Assembly: GCA_021464525.1 (NCBI GenBank) | Contig: JADRCO010001145.1 | Span: 1-22,117 of the forward strand | Origin: Rhizophagus sp. LPA8_4_AMF | Lineage: Eukaryota > Glomeromycota > Glomeromycetes > Glomerales > Glomeraceae | Direction of reading: 5' to 3' | DNA length: 22,117 bases | Part shown: one piece after another, positions 1 through 11,136 of the stretch | How the letters are laid out: the number at the start of each line of letters is the position of its first letter | Numbering within the stretch: the first letter of the stretch is position 1 | Notes under the pieces: model-generated | Seen by the model: only the letters and a program-made list of their open reading frames with translations | Told to the model about the DNA's origin: nothing | The model's database searches: none | Position numbers and translations under genes: made by a program

Positions 1-616
1 TGAAAAATAATAAAGGAGATGCTTGTTTTGACCAAGAAAATTTACAAACTAAAGAATTATGTTTAGTTTATTTTTTACTTGTTGCTTTATTACATTTTAT
101 TTAAATTATTTGTAATAATAATGTTTATAAATAAATTTTAAAATTGAAATATGAGTATTTTTTAAAATTGGAGTTTAAATTTGGGGAGGATACTGGTATC
201 CCCCGGTATGAAATAAAAATTTTCTTAAAAAAAATTGATAGATTAATAGTTTAATGAGATTTGTTTTTAAATATGCAAGATATTGAATTTAAAAGTACAT
301 TTAAATGGACATAATATAAAATAATTCAAGAGAAATTATGGTTTTTACTATTAAAAGTATTTTAGGTTTATAGATAAAGGTTTAAATTTTTAGTTATATA
401 TTAAGAAATTTTATTAATGTAAACTGTAGAGTAGCATATATATAATTAGATTTCAAGTGTTTTTTAAAAAAAAATTGTTACTCCTATGGCTGGTGTGGCT
501 GATAAAAATTTAACATTCGTGATACAAATTTTAGTAGGATTCAAATTTTAATTTCCCTTTTCACATAAACTTTCCTAAAGCTTGGTGTTCATTCGGAACG
601 GACCATAGCACCCAAA
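1..616. other. upstream flank of SPT20, no gene recognised
   Basis: AT-rich DNA with homopolymer A/T runs. A short open stretch ends in a stop near base 100, but nothing in it is recognisable and no acceptor decides whether it is a terminal exon of a gene lying to the left. An imperfect palindrome at about 182-203 (arms GGGGAGGATAC and GTATCCCCC) is the only structured patch. A 21-codon reading frame begins at the ATG at 486 and ends at 551; it could be an upstream ORF of the SPT20 mRNA if the leader is that long, which cannot be seen here. Confidence 0.5.
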
Positions 617-3600
617 ATGCCAGGCGAAACTTTGAATAACCAATCAAACTTCAATAAGCAGGAAGTTTCTCTGTACGCTCACTTATACGAAAAATATGTT
701 GAAATTAAAAATGTCGTAAGTATTTTGTTACTTTTTAAGTACATTTGTAGTTTCTTGTTGCTATACTTTTATTTTATAGTGAAAATTTATTTTATTAGGA
801 TGGTACGGTCGAAATAACTCCAGACAAATATAATTGGCAGAACGGTAAGTTATTAATGAAGAATTTTGAATATTTCCTCGTTTCAGGTTTTGAATTTAAG
901 ACTATTTTTAGGCGGTGTTGTACTTGAGTACGTCGATTGTCGTCCTCAGCCCACTTGTACAGGCAAAAGAATCTTATTAAGACAAAATACAGCCTCTCTC
1001 TGGGACGACGTGTTAAGAATTAACCAGGACGCAGGAGGCACCTTAACGCAAGAAATGGCGATCCAATTTGAGTCACAATTGCTGGTAAATTCCTTAATAT
1101 AATTATTGGGAATATTATATGTTCATATTAAAGAAAATGGTAATTATATTTTTATTATAGCTAGCCATGCATCCCACAATCGATTTGGATCCAAATTCGA
1201 CGTTACAGGGCATGAAGAGATATGATCCTGCGGACGGACCAGTGGAGCCGGTATATCGCGAGCTTAAAACGAAGAAGCGTAAATTAAACTCATACGAGCT
1301 CGAACAAGAAGCAGCCAAAAAAGCTAAAAAGGAACAGATGATGTTCATGATGGATGAAGTAACTTTTTTCTCTCATATATATATTGCGTGCTACATAAAT
1401 CATAAACTTACTTATTCGGTTTTAGCGACATGGAAGAGAATTTAAGCCTACATTTAAGCTTCTCCCTTACTTCAAGAGAAATAGGAATAAAGTTTCTACT
1501 GTCGGTAAAGGCAAACAACGTGCTGACACTGAGGCCGAACAAGGTATACACAATAATTTGTTTGTGAACTTCATAATAACGAATAGCATGATCACACCTC
1601 GTTATATTTTGATGTTCATATAGGCCGGATTTCGGCCAAAAAGTCGGGTCGGAAACTCGTCCGACAATTAAGGTTTGAACGAAGCTTTACTGACGCGAAT
1701 GGTTGGTTTCTTATTAAATTTTTTCTTTTTATAAATAATATTGGTAATTAAATAAAATAACATTTTTTTTAGATAAGACATGTAAGCTTTTCACATTGCT
1801 TAATATATATCAAGATGTTAATGGACAACACGAAGCAATATGCCACTCGATTAGCGAAAAGGACCTTCGCGCTGAAGGTAAGTATAATAGTTTCATGCAA
1901 ACGATAAATGCGATGAGCGAAAGCAAAGAATATAAATTAGATGATAGTCGAGCCACATTTAGGTATTTATGGGTTTTTTATTATAAATAATTTTTTATTT
2001 ACGTATATTTATAAATAATTTGTTATTTTTAAAATTTAGAAACGAACTCGGGAATACTGAGGCTTACACAGCTTTTATAAAGTCATTTGTCGTTCTTTAC
2101 TCGATCGATAATAATTTAAAATTTGATTCTGAGAGAGTTGATAAAGTTCCGGTCGAAATGCTGACTGAAGTAACGACTGAATTAACAAATCCGCAAACGG
2201 AAATGAAATTTGATAACATGCCACCCTACGAAATCATCGAATATTTATGTCAGCAATCGGATGCTGGGGTGACAACAAATTCTAATGAAGGAGCCAAGGA
2301 CTTATCTGTTGCTGACCTATACAACGCTGCAGCAAAAAAAGCTTTGCAAGCCAAGCCATCCGTAAGTGCGCCGGTAAACCAGGATCAGAGCCTTATGTCA
2401 CCACCGCAAAGACGACGGAATTCTCAACGTTCAAGACAGACGACGTCAACTCAAGCACAAGCCTCAACTCCTAATCCACAATTCCTGATGCAAACAGGAA
2501 ACCAAACACCTGCGCAACAACAAATCTCGCAGTCGCAGATCCAACCACAAGTAATGACGACTTCACAATCCCCAAGTCAAAGACCAATACAAAGTCCATC
2601 TCTCATTCAGCCAAATTTCCCGGGCCAGGTGCCACAATCATCGACTGACGGAACTCGTCCAATTCAACAAATTCCTATTGCGGGAGTTCCTATCCATCTT
2701 TCGAATGGCCAGATGTCGTTACAACAAGTTCCATTAATGCAAGGACAACCCACCGTCCGACAAGGACGAATAGGTCCTGTACGAGTACAAGGCATTCCAA
2801 ACTTTACGCATGCTACTCAAGTAAATGCAAGACCTGCTACCAATCAGAGTGTCGCTCAAGGAACAACAATTCAAAATACGATTACAAGTCCATCAATGCA
2901 AAAGGTTATTCCGGTTAGAAGAACAACGCAAGGACAATCACAGCAAGTGAATGTTCCAGCACAACAAACTGCGCAAATGAACATTTCACCTCAGGCAAAT
3001 TCTACTCAAATGAATCAAGTACCACAAATCAATATTCCAACACAGCCAACTGATCCTAGAATCACTCAGTTGAATATACAAAACCAGATTAATCAAGCAC
3101 AAATAAACATTCCTACGCAAGTTGATCAGATCAATATACAACAAACACAGACAACACCGAGGATTAATCCTGGACGAGTTACTCCTCAGATGAATTCGCA
3201 TCAGGCACGATCTACACCTCAAATTAATATTCCCGCGCAAGTATCTGATCAAATGCAGACTACCCCACGCATTAATCCTGCACAGGTCCCACAGGTGAAT
3301 GCTGCTGACCAAATGAACGTCCATATTCTTCAGATGAACCGAGTGAATCCTCGGATGATGCAGCCAACTGACCAAAATATTTCTCCACAACGAAATAATG
3401 TTAATCGGCCACCAGGACTAAACATTCAACAGCAATATCAACTTCAACAGCAACTCGCAGCTATGCGAATACCAGCACAACAAATTCGTGCTAACGGATT
3501 TATCAGACACCCAGCATTAATGAATATGCAAGGATCGATGCAACAACCATTTATGCAAGTGGGAATCCCGATACAAGGTCAATTGTTGCCAGGACAGCAA

Positions 3601-3834
3601 CAAAATGGTATTAGACCACAAGCGCGTTCGCAATTCAATAATATACGACCTATATACATACGGCAAAATGTGGCAAATATGGGAAATGTGCCAATGATTC
3701 CACAACAAATGGCGGCACAACAATTAATGAATGGAGGTCAATGGATTTTCCAGCAAAACCAAAACCAACCACTTCAGCAACCAAATCCTCAAAATTCTTG
3801 GAATGGTAATGGTAACGCTAGCGGTAAACAATAA
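617..3834 (+). CDS. SPT20: SAGA complex subunit Spt20 (Spt20/SUPT20H family), Gln-rich C terminus
   Basis: Eight exons: 617-715, 799-844, 912-1084, 1161-1358, 1426-1543, 1624-1701, 1773-1962, 2040-3834; 898 residues, all joins in frame with GT-AG borders. Spt20 is a structural subunit of the SAGA histone acetyltransferase coactivator in the nucleus. The family signature lies around residues 49-120: GGVVLEYVDCRP resembles the GCVIAEIRDYR block of SUPT20H, and KRILLRQ, LTQE, FESQLLLAMHP and LDPN follow in family order. A basic stretch with KRKLNSYELEQ is at about residue 145, and a KLFTLLNIYQD block at about 237. From about residue 390 the chain is low complexity, rich in Gln, Pro, Ser and Asn, and residues ~605-760 carry degenerate QINIPxQ repeats. 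The N-terminal part before the GGVV block is only about 48 residues, shorter than in human SUPT20H, so an upstream exon may be missed. Family assignment is firm; the exact start is less so. It converges on the pICln gene. Confidence 0.85.
2935..3420 (+). repeat. degenerate coding repeat (QINIPxQ / TPRINP units) in SPT20
   Basis: Within the last SPT20 exon the translation repeats short units: PQINIPTQ, AQINIPTQ, DQINIQQ, PQINIPAQ, TTPRINPGR, TTPRINPAQ and similar variants over about 150 residues. The units are spaced irregularly and have diverged at third codon positions, so this is an old internal expansion kept in frame, not a recent microsatellite. Such Gln/Asn-rich segments are common in coactivator subunits. 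Confidence 0.7.
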
Positions 3835-4260
3835 AAAAATTTTTTCTCGTTTAAAACGAGAACAATTTTGAGATAAACGAAATTATAATTTAGTGTTAGG
3901 AATAATTATATAATATAATTTATTTAGGAGATAATCCGCTATTGTATAACAATTGTTAAAGGCGGTATATTCTTCTGGATTCTGTAAATATTTTTGTACT
4001 ATGTTGAGTGTATGTATATATATAAACAGAAATTAAATTCATTTGAGCGTATACGAATGGCATAATGGCATACACAATCATATATGTGAATAATTTTAAT
4101 ATTTTGGGAGCATTGTTGCGCTTCAGTGTCTCCATTAGTAACATGAAACTTTTCTTAGATTTATTTAAATGATGACTAAATTTAAGTACAGAGTTTTATT
4201 AAAACTTATAAGAAAAATGTTAATTTTAGTTTTATCTTATTTAATTATAAATTTCTAAAT
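3835..4260. other. convergent intergenic region between SPT20 and pICln
   Basis: 426 bp between two stop codons facing each other; it must carry the 3' UTRs and polyadenylation signals of both genes. It begins with a short A run and the small inverted repeat CTCGTTT/AAACGAG directly after the SPT20 stop. AT-rich throughout, with no conserved reading frame recognised on either strand. Confidence 0.6.
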
Positions 4261-5279
4261 TCATTTATTGTCTTCTTCAGCATCCTGAAACATTTCTTCA
4301 TCATAATCATTCTGTGGACGTGATTGTTGTTGAGTAGTTGTATTACTAGCATTATTAGTATTATTAGTATTGTTAGTTGGAGGGCTATCAATAATAGACT
4401 CTAAATATGCTAACGAAGCCTAGTTAAATTCAAAGCGAATTAGTTTTGAATGTTTACATGAAAGAATAGAAACGATAAGAAAGAAAATAATTAAAACGAT
4501 AATCACTCTGCCAATTTCACTTAATTCTTGTTCATTACTTGGTGCAGCTGTAAACCATTGACCATTATCATCGTCATTACCATTACCATAATAAAATTCA
4601 TCATCAGGATCTTCTTCATCCATAAACTCTTTATCTGGATGTAATGCCGCGCATTCAGATAGCGCTTCAAATATTGCGTCAACTTTTCAGGAATTAAGTC
4701 ATTTAATTAGTAACTATCATTCATTCATAAGCCAATTTAATTATAACAACATACGGGCACCAATATCGTCAGGAATAAATTTCAGTTCTGTTGTGATATC
4801 TTCTTCCTCTTCATCAACTTCCTGTGACGTTGATGATGCTAAAGGTTGTTGAGTTGGGGTTCCAGTAGAAACGTTAAATTTTTCGTTTAATTGTGTATAA
4901 ATACATGGTCCAGTACTGTCCAACGCTTGTTGTCTTGATATAGCATGTATTATTATAGTATGATAATCAATTGACAGTCCTGTATCTGTGTCCCAGGAAT
5001 AAAAATATAATTTACTTTCAAATTCGAATATTATATTAATATGGAAAGTTTTAAGAAATCATAACGAAACATTCATTATACCATTTACCTTTCTGTTACC
5101 CATAATGTTCCTTTGCCTAAAATATTATCGGGAACTGGGGGAGTAAATCGTACATAAACATTCTGTTGTATATGACGAGCAATTGGCTCTATTATAGCGT
5201 CAGGAGAATTCTGTTGTAAACGACGCGCTTCTTCACGTGTAATCACAGCTGGCGGTGTTGAAAGTAATGTAATTGGCAT
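4261..5279 (-). CDS. CLNS1A: pICln, methylosome subunit / Sm-protein assembly chaperone
   Basis: Four exons, complement of 5089-5279, 4755-5014, 4507-4682, 4261-4419; 261 residues (human pICln 237). pICln binds Sm proteins, keeps them in a closed ring intermediate and presents them to the PRMT5 methylosome before snRNP assembly in the cytosol. Family landmarks: LGKGTLWVTES near residue 60, then the PH-like core with GLSIDYHTIIIHAISR, an acidic loop (VDEEEEDITTE) followed by LKFIPDD and GALDAIFEALSECAALHPD, a second acidic stretch (MDEEDPDDEFYYG), and a final helix LSEIGRASLAYLESII. The tail holds an Asn/Thr run and ends in an acidic DEEMFQDAEEDNK peptide. The intron 1 donor splits an AGT codon; intron 3 uses GTGATT, a weaker donor, but the GRASLAYLES join matches the family. 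Start chosen at the only upstream in-frame ATG. Divergent from RSA4. Confidence 0.92.
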
Positions 5280-5410
5280 GATTTCAACTTATAGGTTAAC
5301 ATATCTTGAATATGAGACACTTGTCAATTGCAACTTTTTAAATAATAAGTAAAATGATTGGCCAAAAAATTATTAATCATTTTAGTGATTATCAAAAAAT
5401 TTCTGTCGAT
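5280..5410. promoter_or_regulatory. divergent promoter region pICln / RSA4
   Basis: Only 131 bp separate the two start codons (74 bp if the in-frame ATG at 5354 is the RSA4 start). Both promoters and leaders must lie here or overlap the opposite transcript. No clear TATA box or named operator is visible. The two products are both assembly chaperones for RNA-protein machines, so co-expression is plausible, but that is inference. Confidence 0.5.
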
Positions 5411-7587
5411 ATGGCTACTAAGGGACCGCCAAGAAAAAAAGTAAAGCAACATAATACTCTTTTAAATGAAGAAAATAATAAACAACAACAAGAAGAAATT
5501 TTAGGAACTGTTATTGCTCAGTTAAAATCTACCGATGGTGAAATTATTGGTGCTCCTTTAAGTTTACCTGCCAATGTTACTTCTGAACAACTTGAATTAT
5601 TAGTCAATCAATTGCTATCAAATGTAATTAGTCAAGTTATTTATTCAGTTAAGAATTTGAATTAAATTAATTGATAATTTTTTTTACAGGACGAACCGCT
5701 TCCTTACTCATTTTCTGTTGATGATAAAGAGATAACTAGTACACTTTATAAAGATATTATCCAAGGATTAAAAAAATCAACGGAAGATGTTTTGACTATT
5801 GTCTATCAACCACAAGCTATCTTTCGTGTTCGAGCTGTGACCCGTTGTACTTCTACATTAAGTGGTAATTATGCTTTTTGAACCTAATTTATATTCTCAT
5901 ACTGAGTTTCTTCAATTAACAGGACATAATGATGCTATCCTTTCGGTTAGCTTTAGTCCTGACGGCACTCAACTTGCCACCGGATCAGGTACGTGAGAAA
6001 AAATAAATTAAATTGTTTTTGGATTATTACGGCAAAGTTTTTCTTATTCATGTTAAATTAGGCGACACGACTGTGAGAATATGGGATCTCCAAACGGAAA
6101 CACCTCATTTTACGTGCAAAGGTTATTTATTTAATAATTTAACCAATTAGCTATTAATTATACTTTTAACTTATTTAAGAGTTGAACTCTTATTTAAAGA
6201 TTTCTCTTTCGTTTAAAAAATAATTGCTGATAACCATTTTGATCCATATTATAGGTCACACAAATTGGGTCTTGTATATCTCATGGTCTCCAAATGGTAA
6301 ATTATTAGCTTCCGGAAGTATGGATAAAACAGTTAGATTATGGATCCCGTCAACAGGAAAGTCATTAAGCGATCCATTAAAAGGGCATACACAATGTATA
6401 ACTTGTCTAGCATGGGAACCACAGCATCTGTACATATATAACTAATTTCCTTTTATCATTCAAAGCGTAATTCATTTCATATTATTGATTTCTTTTTACA
6501 TTATCTTTAAGGAATCCTAAATGCAATCGATTGGCATCATCATCAAAAGATGGTACGATTAGGGTATGGGATACAACATTACGACGTGTTGTAATGACAA
6601 TGTCGCAACATACTGCAGCTGTTACTTGTATAAAATGGGGAGGTGATGGGTTACTTTATTCTTCTAGTCGGGATAAAACAATTAAGGTTTGGGATGCAAT
6701 TCAAGGAAAGCTTGTTAGAACTTTAGAAGGTCATGGTCATTGGGTTAATACTATGGCATTAAGCACTGATTTTGTATTAAGGACTGGTGCTTTTGATCAT
6801 ACCGGTAAAATTCCGAAAGATGAAAAGGAAGGTAAAAAATTTCTTATATCTATTGAATATGTTTATAGGTAACATAATGTCAATTTATTTGTTCCTATGT
6901 AGCACAAGAGTGGGCTTTATCTAGGTATAAATCTGCAGTGGGAAACAAACCAGAACGTTTAGTTTCTGGTAGTGACGATTTTACAATGCTTTTTTGGGAA
7001 CCAAGCACGAGTAAAAAACCAGTTGCTAGATTAACAGGTCATCAAAAATTAGTTAATCATGTTAGTTTTTCACCGGATGGACACTCATTTGCTAGTGCAA
7101 GTTTTGATAATTCTGTAAAACTTTGGGATGGTTTAACTGGAAAGTGAGTAATAGTAAAATCATGTATACATGATATACTTATTTACAATTGCTTATTATA
7201 CATATAGGTTTATTGCTTCATTAAGAGGTCATGTTTGTCCTGTTTATCAAGTTTGTTGGTCTTCGGATAGTAGATTGCTTATAAGTGCTAGTAAAGATAG
7301 CACCATAAAGATTTGGGATTTAAAATCTAAAAAGATTAAATTAGATTTGCCAGGACATTTAGATGAAGTTCGTATATTATTATATGGGTTTATTTTATTA
7401 AGTTACGAAACTTAATACTTGTTTTTTGTTCTTACAGGTATTCAGTGTGGATTGGAGCCCAAGTGGTGAAAAAGTTGCAAGTGGTGGTAAAGATAGACAA
7501 TTGAAGATGTAAGTTCCCAAAATTTTAAATTAACTGTTTATATAATGATATTAACTTTATCTTTAACTTTACAGATGGAGAAATTAA
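5411..7587 (+). CDS. RSA4: Notchless / Rsa4, ribosome assembly WD40 protein
   Basis: Ten exons: 5411-5623, 5690-5864, 5923-5988, 6062-6121, 6255-6429, 6512-6831, 6903-7143, 7208-7367, 7438-7508, 7575-7587; 497 residues (yeast Rsa4 515). The protein joins pre-60S particles in the nucleolus and is pulled off by the AAA+ ATPase Rea1/midasin. An N-terminal ubiquitin-like MIDO domain spans about residues 25-120, with STED at 101-104; E103 aligns with the acidic residue of yeast Rsa4 that coordinates the Rea1 MIDAS ion. An eight-bladed WD40 propeller follows, with typical blocks: GHNDAILSVSFSPDG, GHTNWVLYISWSPNG, LASSSKDGTIRVWD, WVNTMALSTDFVLRTGAFDHTG, TGHQKLVNHVSFSPDG, FDNSVKLWDG, RGHVCPVYQ and PGHLDEVFSVDWSPSG, ending WRN-stop. 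The start at 5411 gives MATKGPPRKKVKQ, a basic N terminus like that of relatives; an in-frame ATG at 5354 would add 19 residues. The last exon is only 13 nt. Confidence 0.95.
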
Positions 7588-7743
7588 TATTATATAGAAA
7601 AACTATTATTTTCCAGAGTTACAATTTATTATCATTTTCAACCAATTCAGATCTAAAATACATATAGCAAAAAAAGGTGACGAAATAAGATTTTGTATTA
7701 AATAAAAAAGACCGATGATTATCTATCAATTGAATGGAAAAAG

Positions 7744-9579
7744 TTACCTCTCGTACAATTTTTTAAATGAAGGCCCTATCTCGTTAATCATATCAGAAGT
7801 TTGTACTGAACGTCCAAATTTCTTAAAAGCAGAATGTGAACATTCTCTCGTAAGGGTACATGCAGCATAACTAGCCAGCATTGGAACTTCTGAAGGTGAA
7901 ACTAGATTATCATGTCTTCAGAATCGAATGTAAATCATAATGGGAAGAGTTAATGGTATATACTAAGAGATTTTGTCGAATTTATTTATAGAAACTCACT
8001 GCCAAAGTTTATTATGATAAGCCGAACCCCAAGCCATAAAAGTGGCAATAAGTCCAGTAAGAATATCTCCTTGTCCACCACACCGTTTAAGTCCTCCTTC
8101 ATTATCAACCTTGTATACTTTTCAAAATAACTTGTAAATTAATGCCAATATTAAAAACGCTAATTTCACACGTGAATACCTTCATTTCCATTGGAAATTA
8201 AATCATATTGTCCCTTTTGGACGATTGTTACTCCATCAAAAGCTTGGCTTAATAACCCAGCCATTTTATCCTTGTGGTTGTCTTCGAAATTAATTTCCTA
8301 AGGATTTAAAAGATATATTCATTAAATTTTAATTTATGATTTCAAACACGTAAATTTTATCATTTACCATTTCTTCACAAAGTCGTTTAAATTCAGCGAC
8401 ATTAGGCGTCAAGATTGCTTTAGGATAACCCTTAATAATTTCTGGATGATTTTGAATGAGGTACAAACCGTCCTAAAGAAATAATCAACGTAAATAAGCA
8501 TAATATGTAACACGCCATAAATAATATGATTGCATACTGCGTCAATGACAAGTGGTAAGTCTTTTTCTTTCGCCTTTGCAATAATACCCTTGGCGCATTC
8601 TAACATCATATTATCCCTTGATAATCCAGGACCTATAACCATAACGTGTAATCTTGGTAACAGTTTTGCCACATTATTTATTATTTCTTCTGAAGTCTTG
8701 TCCGTATCACTGTTAATAAATGAATACGTAAATTAATTACCAAAAAAAAAACATGAATAAAATTATAATACTAACTCGGATCTACGTAGATAGGGATGTA
8801 CCATTAAGTCTACATCAATAATCATTTCGTTAGAAAAGATGGAATCGTACAATATAAAGTGGATTCATAAATCAATCACGATATGTCTAGCTCTTAGATT
8901 AGCGAATAATTTGGATATTAATTCAGTCTATTGAACTACTCAGAATTTATAACTAATTATCGTGATTGAATTATGAATACAATATATGATATTCACTTAA
9001 ACGCGCCAAAAAATATAAAAAATATATTAATACCGGGCGTATAGCTCTGAACAGATTTAAAAAATTAATCAATAATATATATACATTATAACAATAACGA
9101 ATTGAATAAGTTAAATTACCTTAATTGCCACCGCTGCTGCCGGTTGACAGACCACGAAAGCCATATCAGCTCCCTTTTTGAATATTATCGAAAATGAAGA
9201 CGAATTAATTATACCAAAAAGAAATAAAATTTATGAATTAACTAATGAATAGAACATATTTGACTTTACAAGTTTCAAAGCTGAAAAGGAACTAAAATAA
9301 GGAGCACCCGTATATCTAAAATTTTAAACGTGTCAATTAATTGGAATAGTCGAACAGACGCATGTAAATGTAATATTTACTCATCAGAGCCGCCAACAAC
9401 GCAGACTCTACCTATAAGCAAATCGTTAATTTAGAATTTAAAAAACAGCTCAAATAGAACAGACTTTAAAAAACAGACTTTAAAACGGGACCTGCTTGGC
9501 CTTTATGATATCCTGACGAAAGCGGGGGAATTAATTGACGAATTTTATCAATTACTGCCATTTTGACCGTTTGGGTCAT
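7744..9579 (-). CDS. NAXD: ATP-dependent (S)-NAD(P)H-hydrate dehydratase
   Basis: Eleven exons, complement of 9492-9579, 9381-9411, 9270-9315, 9120-9173, 9034-9046, 8776-8809, 8538-8709, 8368-8472, 8180-8297, 8000-8117, 7744-7915; 316 residues. NAXD repairs damaged NADH/NADPH by dehydrating the S-hydrate at the expense of ATP. Ribokinase-like motifs appear in order: [20 protein letters not shown] (residues ~26-45), [35 protein letters not shown] (~111), [23 protein letters not shown], and [11 protein letters not shown] (232-242) with the expected catalytic Asp at 238. The chain ends in [17 protein letters not shown]. Exon 5 is a 13-nt microexon coding SYTP plus one base; without it the conserved motif is lost. 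Intron 1 begins GTCCCG, an unusual donor. No clear targeting peptide. The next Met (7) is an alternative start. It converges with RSA4, 156 bp between stops. Confidence 0.95.
8864..8977. repeat. foldback / MITE-like inverted repeat in NAXD intron 5
   Basis: Arms 8864-8882 and 8959-8977 are inverted copies matching at 18 of 19 bases (TTCATAAATCAATCACGAT against TTCATAATTCAATCACGAT), with weaker similarity continuing outward. The intron is 224 nt, about three times its neighbours, and the excess is about the size of this foldback. This looks like a small non-autonomous element inserted in the intron; no clean target-site duplication was identified. Confidence 0.6.
9458..9485. repeat. 14-bp tandem duplication in NAXD intron 1
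   Basis: The unit AACAGACTTTAAAA occurs twice in direct tandem just upstream of the intron 1 donor on the + strand map. It is most simply a local slippage duplication. Confidence 0.6.
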
Positions 9580-9865
9580 TTTGATAATCGATACACTTTT
9601 ATAACTTACAAGTCACATGTTAAATACAAAGTCTGTTATTTAAAAAAAAGAATTTCTTACAGCTTATACTAAACTAAAACCCCCCCAAAAAACTGCCTAA
9701 ATATTTGCAAAATTGAGACATTTTTTTTTAAAGGTGATATAGCGTAACAACTTAAAGTTCTTTTTAAGGTTATATGATTTCGAAAGAAGAATTTTTTTTA
9801 AATAGGAGTTCCTTCTATAATGAGTAGAATGAGACTTATTTTACGATGTGAGCCTAAACAGAATT

Positions 9866-11136
9866 TTATGCAAAATTTTTCTTTCTTTCAAATTGTGCAA
9901 AAATCAAATCGTAAACCTCAAATTCATAAAGGATTCGATCTTTTCTGGAGTATCCATTAATATCATCAACAGACGTAACCAATAACTTCTTATTGTCATT
10001 GTCTTCTCGTGTCTTAAAAACAGTTACGCTAAACTTTTCCGCCTTAAAAATAGCAATAACTTTATGAATAACATCCGCAATAGTTCCGTGACCTATTGGA
10101 ACGTTAGTCTCAAATGAAGCATAGGAACAATTACGTTCAGGAGTAACATGAATATTGAAATAGTTATCCCTAAGTAATCCATTAGCAGAATATCCACATG
10201 GCTCATAGAGATAAGAATCTAGTTGTGCTTCAGGATAAATATCGCACAACCCGGTTTTTCTATCGATTCTCGCGCCACCCTGAGTTCCTGATTCACCTTC
10301 TGAAGGATTATAATAAAATTTATTTAATGTTTCTGAGCTAAGTTCTGTCATTAAAATTTCGATCGTTATATCCTGAAAATCAGAACCAGTATCATCTAAA
10401 GGATGAGCAGATTCTCGTTCTATAAGTTGAATACCATCTTGAGGAGAGTTTAACCACAAGAACCAACAATGGTCTCCGTTAGATTTCCCCACTGTGTATG
10501 CTGCACCATTATCTATTTTTAGGCCGGTGAAATTTGAGTTAATTTATTTCTATTGTAATCTTGATATATCAATAAACTTACCAAGAAGTTGGTCTAAAAA
10601 TTTTACTTCTTCGTTCCAATCCTTATGTGGACCCAATTGAGCCTCAGGAAATACAAAACTTTTACGAGAGTAAAATACTCTCCATACTTTATTAAGTTGA
10701 CAATATTCGGAAGCAATTTCAAGAAGACGATGTATAGCAATCAAAAGAGTGGTTGTACCACAAGTTTTTAAAATAATCTTATGAGGATAGATAAACATCG
10801 AAGATTCACTATTCAAATCAGATTTGAATCGAAGTTTTAATAAAGTCAACTTTTCAGCAGTTTGGGCCGATTCAGGGAACAAATTTACCTTAATAAATAA
10901 GCATCAAAATAATCATTATGAACTACATTCAACACATGGCATTTAACGATGTCCAACATTTCGTCCCATACGTCTCTTTCAACTAAACGTAGACCATTTC
11001 TTAAAGGGCGGTTATTATCAAATTCAGAGGAAATGTTTGAGATAGAGTCTGATGTTGGACCAAACCAAATTTCTAAGAGTTTTTCTGCACCCTCGAAAAC
11101 ACGTTCTGAAGTATAAAATGAATTGTTCTCACTCAT
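9866..11136 (-). CDS. SPE2: S-adenosylmethionine decarboxylase proenzyme
   Basis: Three exons, complement of 10889-11136, 10582-10808, 9866-10512; 373 residues, within the eukaryotic range. The enzyme makes decarboxylated AdoMet, the aminopropyl donor for spermidine and spermine. It is a pyruvoyl enzyme made by self-cleavage. The cleavage site LSESSMF is present: cutting between E84 and S85 would turn S85 into the pyruvoyl group. Other landmarks: [12 protein letters not shown] with E15 and E18 (equivalents of human E8 and E11), [11 protein letters not shown] with the catalytic Cys at 99, [30 protein letters not shown] with Ser267, and NIHVTPE with His280, which correspond to the human processing residues S229 and H243. 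Intron 1 interrupts the Ser codon directly before the cleavage-site Glu. All key residues are kept, so it should be active. A 14-base A run (11143-11156) lies in the leader. Known family members are controlled by upstream ORFs and putrescine; no upstream ORF is visible in the near leader. Confidence 0.97.

Noticed and set aside
1..100. Possible terminal exon of a gene to the left
   Set aside because: Open to a stop near base 100, but too short, with no acceptor or family likeness.
486..551. Short reading frame starting MAGVADKN upstream of SPT20
   Set aside because: Only 21 codons, no family likeness, and the SPT20 leader extent is unknown; not called as a gene or uORF.
2986..3390. 134-codon minus-strand frame inside SPT20
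   Set aside because: Antisense shadow of the repetitive Gln/Asn-rich exon; Leu/Arg/Ile/His-rich composition, no family.
3956..4144. 62-codon minus-strand frame in the SPT20/pICln spacer
   Set aside because: No similarity recognised and located where two 3' UTRs must lie.
5354..5410. Upstream in-frame ATG as RSA4 start
   Set aside because: Adds 19 residues without family support and shrinks the divergent promoter to 74 bp; the ATG at 5411 fits better.
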